Part shown: piece after piece, positions 1 through 7,631 of the stretch
Position numbering within the stretch: position 1 is the first letter of the stretch
Layout of the letters: the number at the start of each line of letters is the position of its first letter
Assembly: GCA_019155205.2 (NCBI GenBank)
Contig: JAHNZQ020000079.1
Coordinates: 765,514 to 776,074 of the forward strand
Length of the DNA: 10,561 nucleotides
Source of the DNA: Gracilaria vermiculophylla
Lineage: Eukaryota; Rhodophyta; Florideophyceae; Gracilariales; Gracilariaceae
Direction of reading: 5' to 3'
The notes under the pieces: generated by a model
Seen by the model: only the letters and a program-made list of their open reading frames with translations
Databases searched by the model: none
Told to the model about the DNA's origin: nothing
Program-made: the position numbers and the translations under genes

Positions 1-2
1 AT

Positions 3-1604
3 TCCCCCGGCTCGCGACAGCGGATACCGGAGACCACCTTTAGGAATACGCGCCTTTGGAGTCACTAAAAACTCCTAACGGACGTTGTGCTCTACTACCT
101 CGACAGGAGGGCTGACAGTACCACACATCCCACCACCCTAAAAAACAACGAACTTCTGTACCGCTATATCGACGAAGCCGGCGTCTTTCCGGGGGATCTC
201 CACGCCATCGTGGTGCCTTGCTGGGATCAAAGGACCCGCATCGCGGTACCAACGCATCAGGTCCGACGAAGTGGGGTAAAATCTGCTACTGTGGCATACA
301 CTGCGCTCGTGCGATTGGCATACCAACGGTAGGGCCGTGCCTCATTTGAGATAATGATCCCGCATGAGCTCCACTTCGATATGGGTTTCTACCGCACTCG
401 CATGGTGACTTGTTATTGAGACCGCCTCGCAGAGTTGGAAGTCCTTGCGTGGCGGAACTTCCCCATCGCGAGGCAGGAGGCCCTCTGTTGGACTCGGGCG
501 ATCCTCCGGGCGGAGCTCCAATATATATCCCGGTCATACTGGTCAAATGTCTTACAGAACTTCATCCGTTTTGAACGGGAGGCACGATTTCGAATGGGAT
601 ATTTCGTCCCGTATCAGAACGTGGAAGTCGAACGGATTGCTCCAGCACACCGACAAGGTCGTTATGTCCCTCTCCCATCTTAGTGGGCTCACATGGAGTC
701 TTTCCGAGGATGCTATGTTGGGCTCCTTCCGATGCTCACCTATCCGCGGTCTTACCTCTTGAATGACCTGCATGCGGGGATGTGGTCGGTGGTGATTACC
801 AAATGGGCTGTACGTACGGCGGCGTATCTTCTTGCGGAGGCGTTCGATCAGTACCGTCTGTGGTACATTCAACTGCGTGTTAAGGCTGCCAATCGTGACC
901 TTGATATGCGCGTCTCCCGCGGGGTTGTGGCCAACTGCGAAAATGTGGCGGGCCTTCTCGATTTCATTGATTCAGTCCATTGGGACGAAGTGGCGCTGGA
1001 ACAAAGCGGGCGCCACGACGGTGGAACCGGTTGTTCTGACCCAGGCTTGGGGAGAATCATCGCACGAGTGGGAGATTTTATGTACTTAGACTCGTGATAA
1101 GTGGGGTAAATTAGCTGCGAGGAGTGCAGGTAATAACGGATGGCTCCGAGAAGTATCCCAGTTGGACACCTAATCGGGTATGTGGACTCCAATGAATGAT
1201 ACGCCTCGTACGAGAAGAACGACCGGATAGTCGACAACGAGCCGGAGACTCCAGGAGGAGGTGACTTTGAAGATGGCGTTGAAGGCGGAGCGGCCGCCAC
1301 TGACCTGAATGAGCAGGGGCCCGGTGTATCAGTGATGAATTTGCCACCCGCTTCGGCGCAGGCCGAAGCTGAGGCTATCCCGAATATCCCGGTTTGGCTG
1401 CCAGCTCGGACCTCTCCTGGGAATCCCATGGGCTTTCACTTAGGAAATGAGGCCCCCACGACGGGTGCAAACCAGTCGGGTGTCATTGCGAGTTTCATCC
1501 GCGGCGTTTGCATGAGCATCCAGAGCACCTCTGGTGATCTTTCCTCCATGCAGTACATCCTTGCGAGCTGCCTTAGCAGGAATCCTCCACCTCATGAAGC
1601 TTAG
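3..1604 (+). pseudogene. Decayed gene of unknown identity (long interrupted reading frame)
   Basis: One plus-strand frame runs from the left edge to a TAG at 1602-1604. Stops interrupt it at 66, 330, 417, 681, a cluster at 1095-1134, and 1194, yet the stretches between (69-329, 420-680, 684-1094, 1197-1601) are open and all in the same register. Residues read like a folded protein rich in Tyr, Trp, Arg and Phe up to about 1050, with visible pieces such as LLYRYIDEAGVFPGD, SYWSNVLQNFIRFERE and LLDFIDSVHWDEVALEQSG. From about 1225 the tail is acidic and Gly/Ala-rich (GGGDFEDGVEGGAAATDLN), then Pro-rich. Between 1095 and 1195 the coding sense probably moves through other frames (for instance DKWGKLAARSAG in a neighbouring frame), so small indels are likely. 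The 5' end may lie outside the window. I do not recognise the family. A structural protein of a retroelement or of an integrated virus-like element is possible but is a guess from its general look only. A chance run of open frame is less likely given the shared register. Confidence 0.5.
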
Positions 1605-2630
1605 ATGGGTGATCCTTCTTCAAGGTCTTCCCAAGGCATCTCTTCCATTGAACCTGTGTCTTGCTTGCATTTCTCCTGCTGGCAGGGTTTCTATTCCGTC
1701 CCTCTGAGAGGTGTTTACGCGTGGCGGCCCCAAAAATAGACCACCACGATATGAATTTGATTACGGCGTCGCCGGAAATTTACGCTATGTGAAAGGATAA
1801 AACCATGCTTGCGGGTACGATGATCATCTACCAGATAGCTGGATAAAAAAACATTCGTGGTTACTACGAAAAATGGAAGTGCACGGTGCAGTGCCAGGTG
1901 CCAGCACTATTGCTCCTGCATTAAGATGCTGGTTCGACAGGGATTTTTCACTGACCAGGCATTCCACAGTGTCGCTGGAGTCCCTGTACCCGCGTTGCTC
2001 TGATAGCGTACCACGATAGAACGTGAAAGATGGTCGATCGGTTCGGCCGTGTCGGACGAAGGGTCTTGCCCGTACCATCGTACGTGCTACTGTAGCACCC
2101 CATCTTCGTTTTATGAGTTTGCTAAGATTTTTTCAACAGCATACTCTTGTATGTGAACCTTCCGGCCATGCTGGGTTATCGTGGGTTCCTCCTGCGCTGA
2201 GTTGTGGGTTCCCATTTCGGGTGTTTTTTCTCATCTTGGGATGATGGCTTCCGCCTTCCGGTATTCCGGTCTGATCACGATTCTGCACGGTTTTCTTTCA
2301 CGGGATGATGGCGTGGCGTGTACAGGTCGAACATTTCCGCCTTCAGCGGGCTGCAGCATCCCCGTGAGCGGCTCCATTCTACAAAATCACAACTCCCCTT
2401 ATGGATACACGCGGTTTGGCGGGCGGTCGGTCTCCCTGGCTGGAGCCATGCCGCTTGTCAGGGTGCGGGTAGTTTCCGAAAAATTTTCCCCGTTTTCGGG
2501 CCACATCTCTGTGCTCCACGGGTAGATCCTCTTCGGAGGCGGGCACTTGGTGGCCCGACACTTGGGATGGGCCAGCCAAGCGACTGCCATTCACCTGCTG
2601 TCGCATATGTTCGTGTTCACTCCCCCCGAT
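1605..2630. other. Gene-free interval; expected place of the 3' LTR
   Basis: No reading frame in this kilobase looks like a real protein. Its short open frames on both strands have shadow-like composition and no motif. By position it lies just beyond the chromodomain end of the minus-strand retroelement, so the element's 3' LTR should start here. I could not see similarity to the candidate 5' LTR at 9495-10019 by eye. Either the 3' LTR has diverged beyond visual recognition, was deleted, or the 5' LTR assignment is wrong. A purine run on the minus strand near 2470-2500 (around the string CGGGGAAAA) is a weak polypurine-tract candidate. Confidence 0.3.
2221..2312. repeat. Imperfect direct repeat, about 27 bp, two copies
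   Basis: Copies lie at 2221-2248 and 2286-2312. They share the 11-base core GGGATGATGGC, preceded in each by a pyrimidine-rich run (TTTTTTCTCATCTT and TTTTCTTTCAC). The copies are about 65 bases apart. They may be a local duplication inside an LTR or chance similarity; the function is unknown. Confidence 0.3.
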
Positions 2631-2635
2631 CGGGA

Positions 2636-2718
2636 CGCCAGCGATGGCGTCTCGCGGCTTCCGTATCCAATTTGGTTGGTGGTTTCCACTCGGTCGAGTA
2701 GCCCTACCGGTGTAGCCA
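2636..2718 (-). pseudogene. Chromodomain remnant at the C-terminus of pol
   Basis: On the minus strand, in the same register as RT and integrase, residues read WLHR, stop (2706-2704), then GYSTEWKPP and TKLDTEAARRHRWR. This resembles the second half of a retroelement chromodomain, where an aromatic-rich strand precedes GY and a TWEP motif leads into a helix ending in basic residues. WKPP would correspond to W-E-P-P with one Glu-to-Lys change. The spacing from GY to the Trp is about three residues shorter than usual, and the first half of the domain is not visible. In chromoviruses this domain directs integration to particular chromatin. The call rests on a short stretch and could be coincidental. 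Confidence 0.4.
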
Positions 2719-2719
2719 G

Positions 2720-3212
2720 GTTCTCCAAGGCGTTCGCCGCGGTGTTCGCGGTGCGGCTGTCAGCAGCTTTGGTGCTCGCCTCCGGCACGGATGGTGTTGT
2801 CTCCGGGAAGTTATTCTGTGTAGGCTGCAACGCAGGATCACTTATCAGTGGGTCACGGCGAGTTTTCCGTTCCGAAAAAGAGCTGAATACCTTCTTGAAA
2901 GCAGTGAAAGAGAGGTCCTTCTCCTCTTAGACGGAACGGCAGGAGACACCTACAGCACCGCTTGGCTGATAAATATTCCAGGTTGAACTAGACTTGTTGT
3001 GGGTTAGCCATGAACACCAGGCTCATCTGAAAAAGTCGGCTTGTTTCCTGACACGCACGAGAGATCTAAGAAACCAGGGAAGGGTGAGGAAGGACGCCAG
3101 GCCGGCTCATTTTCGGTGTACCCGATGTTTCCGGCGGACGCGAGGCCGCTTTGTCCCGCAGGATGGGGCGGTCAAGGACTACCTCCGAGGGGAGAGGAAA
3201 AGCTGGGATGAC
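2720..3212 (-). other. Degenerate linker between GPY/F module and chromodomain
   Basis: No conserved domain is visible. Minus-strand translations are low in complexity: a Pro/Ser-rich stretch follows the GPY/F module (VIPAFPLPSEVV at about 3212-3177), and an Ala/Thr/Glu-rich stretch (KAADSRTANTAANALENLA) lies near 2770-2713 in a neighbouring frame. Several stops interrupt each frame. A disordered spacer of about this length commonly separates the integrase core from the chromodomain in this element type, so I read it as part of the same pol protein. Confidence 0.45.
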
Positions 3213-3465
3213 TCAATCATGTGACATACGTTCGCGTTCGGCGTCCATGGCGACCGTAACAGTATCAATTTCCACCGAGATGACTTCAAACGGCCCTTCT
3301 TTCACAGGCGAGAGTTTATGGCGCCTCTCCCTTTCGGGGTTGGAAAGGGTTGGAAACGTCCTTCTGGACGAGCACAAAGTCGCCGGTTCTAAGTGGTATA
3401 TTGCGTCCACGCCGCAAGTGAGCGTTGAAATCCCGCTTTTAAGCGGCTTGGTCACGTGCTATTGA
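3213..3465 (-). pseudogene. GPY/F module, C-terminal part of integrase
   Basis: This small beta-rich module follows the catalytic core of many Ty3/gypsy integrases and is thought to help multimerisation and DNA contact. The hallmark Gly-Pro-Phe is visible on the minus strand at 3296-3288 in the context KEGPFEVISVEIDTVTV. Just before it, RTGDFVLVQKD (near 3390-3358) matches the usual first strand of the module, but in a different frame. A frameshift near 3340 and a stop near 3328 therefore split the domain. It ends with MSHD, a TGA at 3215-3213, then VIPA; families of this type usually have an Arg codon at that place, and CGA to TGA is one transition. Confidence 0.7.
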
Positions 3466-3479
3466 ATTTAATGTAGCGG

Positions 3480-4350
3480 GGACTAGTTTCATAAACCAGT
3501 ACTTCCACAATTGGTGGTAGTCACACACAGATGAGAAATTGCCAAGCCTAGCTTAGGGATCCAAAGCCACCAGTGGTGGAGTCCGTGATAGCACCAACTG
3601 AAATGGCGACACCCCGATAGTTTGGTGAACTTTCGTGTTGTACGCAAACATCAGCGCGTCTATCTACAGGTCCCATGTCTTTGGGTGATCAGCAACATAC
3701 GATCGCAGAGAAGCGAGTAGAGTACAGTTAAACCGTTCAGGGTGCCCATCACAATAGGCATGGTATGCCGTAGTAAATAGGATTTTCACGTGCATGATAC
3801 GACAGACATTATCGAAGAACGTGGACGTGAATTGTTTTCCATTATCGAGTAGGAACTCCACTGGAGAGCCATAAATGAATATCAACTGCGTGACGACCGC
3901 CTTGTCAACCGTAACAGATGTAATGCTCCGTAGAGGAAAAGTTCGAATCAGTTCCAAGAAACAGTCCATGATAACGAGTAGGAACTTGTTACCTTGCTGG
4001 ATCATGAGGCGTGGACCGGGAATGTCGATCGCAACAAACTCCACTGGTACCTGTGCAGGGAAAAGCGAGAGTTTTGCTTTCTGTTTCTGGAGTTTCACCC
4101 TATTCTTCGCACCCTCTGTGCCGAAACGCACATTTTCGTAACAGTCAACCGCCATGTTGGGCCGGTAATAATTCGTCCTGAAGGTCAGGTAAAGCTTTCT
4201 ACCACCGAAGTGGCCGCTGATCTTCGCGTAACACGAAAGGTGCAACACCCGCGCTGGTAAGAAGAGAGAAACTATGACCTGTGGCGTAGCTTCGTCGGTG
4301 CGGACAAGACATCTGAAAGGGAGACGTTCATCACTCTTGTTTCGGTCCAT
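3480..4350 (-). pseudogene. Ty3/gypsy integrase, catalytic core (rve domain) with damaged zinc-binding domain
   Basis: Integrase inserts the cDNA copy into host DNA. This is the longest intact stretch of the element: 4350-3667 is open for 228 codons on the minus strand. The N-terminal zinc domain is recognisable (SCYAKISGHFGGRKL, near 4236-4192), but its first His is now Cys (4233-4231) and the two Cys of the C-x2-C pair are both Gly (VRFGTEGAKNR), so zinc binding should be lost. The catalytic triad is retained: Asp in VAIDIPGP (4026-4024), Asp in LLDNGKQF (3846-3844) and Glu in HPERFN (3738-3736), with 35 residues between the last two as in D,D35E enzymes. After WDL a stop replaces the next codon (3666-3664). 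The frame then resumes with DALMFAYNTKVHQTIGVSPF, a typical conserved block, and meets another stop after VALDP. The protein was part of the pol polyprotein. Confidence 0.92.
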
Positions 4351-4607
4351 ACCTCCGTGCAGAACGGGTTGGCATATTGTTCTCGGATCATTTCATTCGA
4401 TCGTACAGGTACAAAACATTCCAGTACGGGATTCGCATCACTATTCTCGTTTTTGGTGAGAGTACTGTAAATATCAGCTCCGAAGTTCCATTCGGCTGCC
4501 CACTCCGGCTTCGTTGCGTCTATCCCTTCCGGATTTGAAAACTCTACCTTGAAACAAGAGATTCTATCGCCCTTCCAAGAGAATGCGGTAGTAGGCAGGG
4601 GCGACAT
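4272..4607 (-). pseudogene. RNase H to integrase connector of pol
   Basis: An open stretch of 111 codons follows the RNase H domain. It begins after the decayed RNase H end; the string IYKKSAPNIQADTMSPLPT spans its start and matches the usual exit from the RNase H domain (a Q-A-D-A-x-S-R-like block), with Ser-Pro where Ser-Arg is normal. The rest (WAAEWNFGADIYSTL, REQYANPFCTEVWTET) resembles the spacer before the integrase zinc domain, with the usual DPF-like block seen as NPF. Around 4350-4300 the coding sense passes to the integrase frame through a frameshift, so the last residues of this frame are probably not part of the original protein. Confidence 0.7.
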
Positions 4608-4980
4608 GGTATCGGCCTGGATGTTCGGTGCACTCTTTTTATATATGACTTGGAAGTTGTATTCCGCTAGGCAGAGTCTCCATCACATGAGGCTACTTGA
4701 TTGGATCTCAAATGTTCATCAACTACCTCAGTAAAGAATGATACATATAGACGGTAAACTACACCTCCTTAAGATACTGGTGAAGGATGTACAGTGCCCA
4801 TACGACTGCAAGGCCATTTATCTCTGAAACGGATTACTGCCGATTGTGCTCATGGAGCGAGCGTGTCCACTAGCCAGTTGTATGTCGTTCCCCTTCTGGT
4901 GTGATTTGGAAGAGCGCGGAACAAACTTGGTAGTCACTCGAATCCTTGACGATGGAGTATCAGAGACCCACTTTGCGTAG
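4608..4980 (-). pseudogene. RNase H domain, heavily decayed
   Basis: RNase H removes genomic RNA during reverse transcription. In the RT register the minus strand reads LRKVGL, stop (4962-4960), YSIVKDSSDYQVCSALFQ, then TPEGERHTTG. The first catalytic Asp is at 4944-4942 in a block normally reading D-T-D-A-S-D. The block around SEINGLAVVWAL (4827-4790) is the conserved E-containing helix, with Glu at 4824-4822. The later Asp-bearing block reads FTVYMYH, so its Asp appears lost. Stops lie after TG (4878), after NRQ, and after KEV. The domain's C-terminal part passes into another frame before 4607. It sits directly between RT and integrase, as expected for Ty3/gypsy. Confidence 0.85.
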
Positions 4981-6006
4981 AGACAAGATTGATGATGAAA
5001 TGACCGCCTCTCTAAGGGAGGAAAAAGAATTTGTTTCAGCGGATATAAAGGGTTCTGGTTTGTTTGGTTGGCCCTTTGACAATAGCGCGCTCAGCGGCGC
5101 GTCAATATTCGAAAAACTTGGGATAAACCGTCTGTACACTTTGACCAACCCTAGAAAGCAGCGTAGCTTTGTTTGCATCCTGGACTCCTTTTGCATCGCT
5201 CAGGGATTTAACACGGGCGTTCGCGATCTATGACCGTCCAGGACGGATTATATGTCCCAGATACTTCACTGTATCTGTGATAAAATCGCACTTTCACTGT
5301 TAGAGGCTCTATTCTGCATCCCGCAAATCGACAAGATCCCCTTTAAATTTGTGAGGTGATCACCCAAGTTATCTGAGAAGATGAAGATGTCATCTAGATG
5401 CACGAGACTCGTCTCTCACTTAAAGCGGCTCAACAGGATGCCTATGGCACGCTGGAATGCAGCGGAGTCATTGCTTAGCCCAAAGAGCATCTCATTGAAG
5501 CGATAGAAGCCCAAAAGGCAAATAACCGCGGTCTTGTCATGGTCTTCTTCCCAAACGAGGACTTGAAGGTAGCCTTAGCTCGCATCTAACGCCTTAAACA
5601 CGGTGACACTTCCAAGGGAGTCATCACACTCGTCCTTATAAGGAATGGGGTACGCATCGCGTATCGTCACGGCATTAAGTAGTCGATAGTCAATGTAGAA
5701 CTACCAGGTTTGATTGGCCTTCAGAGCCAAAACCACCGAAGATGCCCGAGGCGACTGTGGAAGCTCAATTACAACAGTGCGGAGCTTCGTGTCCACATGG
5801 AACTGTTCCTCTTTTTGGGCCATTTGTGCCGCCCTGTAAGGGTGGTGTGCCACCGGCCTTGCTTCAGGCTGCTTATCAAGACCATGCTCCGTTGCAGTAG
5901 TCTCGCCAGGAAAGCCATCTCACATCGTGCTGAATTCCTGCCACATATTGCGAAGGCGCTCGGGGTGTGACTCTGGAACGTAGTCAAGGTCAACATCCTC
6001 GAATGC
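4957..6006 (-). pseudogene. Ty3/gypsy reverse transcriptase, interrupted
   Basis: The minus strand from about 6006 reads through in one frame to about 5340. It starts with a typical pre-RT block (EDVDLDYVPESHPERLRNM), then TEHGLDKQPEARP and HHPYRAAQM. Conserved RT motifs follow: FYIDYRLLNA; motif A ALDAS-stop-GY, with the catalytic Asp at 5586-5584; motif B MLFGLSNDSAAFQR (from 5490); motif C HLDDIFIFSD (5400-5389 for HLDD), in which Tyr is replaced by His but both Asp remain. In-frame stops are at 5922 (TGA after STM), 5703 (TAG after TW), 5577 (TAA) and 5418 (TGA). A frameshift near 5290-5340 leads to TDTVKYLGHIIRPGR. A second frameshift near 5180 leads to the RT/RNase H connection LRCFLGLVKVYRRFIPSF and APLSALLSKGQP. 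The domain order and spacing are complete, so identity is certain, but no functional enzyme can be made. Confidence 0.95.
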
Positions 6007-6320
6007 TGTCTGAGGTTCCCCACATCGAAGCTTGTCGGCGTGTGGCTCTCTTTCTCACTGTCTTCTTCTTTGCCCAGATCAGGCGAAAATTTTCACTCGT
6101 TGGTACGCGATAGCACCTTTTCTCCCGGATACCGGCCTCCAATCCCCTTTGAGGCATTTTCATCGTGTACAATACCGAGGACCTCGGCCGTGGTCATCCT
6201 GATTGGGACCAATGCCCACGGGCGTAGCATTTTTGAGCCTTTGACTTGGTTATTCACCAAATACTGAGGAGTGTTTGCAAGGTTGGCAACAATGATTCCA
6301 AAACGAATACTAGGTGTCAC
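6007..6320 (-). pseudogene. Protease to RT linker of pol
   Basis: On the minus strand from 6320 the frame reads FGIIVANLANTPQYLVNNQVKG, followed by MTTAEVLGIVHDENA. This is the usual Asn-rich beta strand region that follows the retropepsin in gypsy elements, where short blocks of the form I-V-A-N-x-S end the domain before the RT N-terminus. After about 6093 the frame degenerates and meets a stop; the RT block begins in another frame at about 6006. No catalytic residue lies here. Confidence 0.6.
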
Positions 6321-7135
6321 AGCATAATCCCGTTTGTGAAAGCTAATTTTTGCTTCTCGTACAGCAAGAAAAGAAGTTGAACAACCCGTACACCGTGTGG
6401 ACGGGAATCAACATCCACCATAACTGCTGTTTCTGCCGGGATGCGGATCGAAGTGGTTACTCGAAGTTTTGTTAATTCCTGCGAGGCAGGGGGAGGATCC
6501 TGTGCAGCTGGGAGCGGTACCCGTTTGTAGGAGTAAATTCTCAAGGAATGGCGAACGACCGTAACGGAGGACCGCTCTTCCAAGTCTGTCCACTTTTCGG
6601 GAGGGCGAATAGCGTCGATGAAGAGGTCGCACTGGTCACATCTCAGTATAACTGGAGCTGCCAACGAGTAGCAAACCACAAAATCGATCTTCACCATCAA
6701 GCTTCCCACACGTACGACAAAGTCGATGATTTCCACCGTTTTCAACAGGTTATTGATTGCATTCCAGACGCTAAGTGCCGTTCCATGACGGTTTGAAAGC
6801 GCAAACCTGAGATTTGTACAGATTCAACAACAAAGGTGGGGCCTGCAACGGTATCTAGCATGTGAGATACCGTACCGGATTGTATGGGCTTAGGCCAGGG
6901 TTGGCGTAGACAGTATAATTACGCTTGGCCATTACCTGGACTCTGTCTGGGGACCGGTGATGTTTCAACCGTTTCTTCGGTTAACGAAGAAAAGCGAAAC
7001 GTTCCGAGCCCGCGACTGCAGCTTCCCATGTGGTCAATATTTTCGTCTGAAAGCGAGGCTGCGGCGTCACATGCGTCACCTACCTCGACCTTGTCGATGA
7101 CTTTCTTGAAAAATGACTCCCACCGTCTTTTTTTT
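6321..7135 (-). pseudogene. Retropepsin-like protease with upstream spacer
   Basis: The aspartic protease cuts the gag-pol polyprotein. On the minus strand a frame is open from about 7135 (RRWESFFKKVIDKVEVGD) through an acidic Ser/Glu-rich spacer, crosses one TAA after NGQA, and reaches SHMLDTVAGPTFVVESV near 6867-6820. The Asp at 6855-6853 is the likely catalytic residue of the D-T/S-G triad, but the Gly is now Val. After a frameshift near 6750 the domain continues as EIIDFVVRVGSLMVKIDFVV and PVILRCDQCDLFIDAIRP (6730-6610), the latter resembling the second conserved retropepsin block, I-L-G-x-D, with Gly-to-Arg change. A Pro-rich linker (PLPAAQDPPPASQEL) and ETAVMVDVDSRPHGVRV follow. The order between gag and RT supports the call. 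Confidence 0.75.
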
Positions 7136-7162
7136 AAATACAGGACATCCTGAGCAGGTGGC

Positions 7163-7631
7163 TCATTTTCCTCTGAAATGAGGTCCTGGCCGTTTTGGCC
7201 ACGTTGTCACGCCGAAGACGAGTTTGTTTCGGCTCCTCTCCGCGCAAGCCATAATGCTCTCGCCGGGTCGTACCGCATGAGCGGGTATGGCCAGACTGCG
7301 CGGAAGTCTTACTTGGCACAGAGATAGGCCGCAACGGGAACCGATGGCTTTTCCTCTCGAGTGAGGACCTTGTAGTCGGCTGCGATGAAATACAACTTTC
7401 TGATGGAGAGGCGGCCCTAAGGGAAAGTGGGACCGTGTGCATGGCACGGATGGCAGACAACCTTCACATCACGACGCGGAGAAATGTTCGAAGCATCAGG
7501 GACTCGTTCTTGTGTGCTAAAGTTCGACCAATCTGGATGCTGATTACGAAATAGAAGTTTTGAAGCCGAACATGAGGGGCCAAATCCCGTCCGCTACCCG
7601 CGTACATCGCTGCAACATCGTGCGCGGTCTC
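7163..7631 (-). pseudogene. Gag C-terminal region with degenerate CCHC zinc knuckle
   Basis: In the RT register the minus strand reads RRDVKVVCHPCHAHGPTF, a stop, then GRLSI. The pair C-x2-C lies at 7455-7444. A gag knuckle would need His four residues later and Cys four after that; here these are Pro and Gly, with a stop (7419-7417) just before. The following ADYKVLTREEKPSVPVAAYLCAK, then a TAA near 7310, is the usual charged tail after the knuckle. The knuckle normally binds the packaged RNA. Coding sense enters this register between 7632 and 7520 by a frameshift from the gag frame. Two stops and the lost ligands rule out function. Confidence 0.55.

Noticed and set aside
869..1429. Minus-strand open frame of 186 codons, among the longest in the window
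   Set aside because: It is antisense to the plus-strand decayed frame, is dominated by Ser, Pro, Arg and Thr, and shows no motif; these are signs of an antisense shadow. The shared-register argument favours the plus strand.
1887..1906. GC-rich inverted string around GTGCCAGGTGCCAGCAC as a tRNA or hairpin gene
   Set aside because: The pairing is short and imperfect and no cloverleaf can be drawn around it.
3875..4260. Two plus-strand open frames of 88 codons each
   Set aside because: Both are antisense to the integrase core, whose catalytic motifs are plain on the minus strand.
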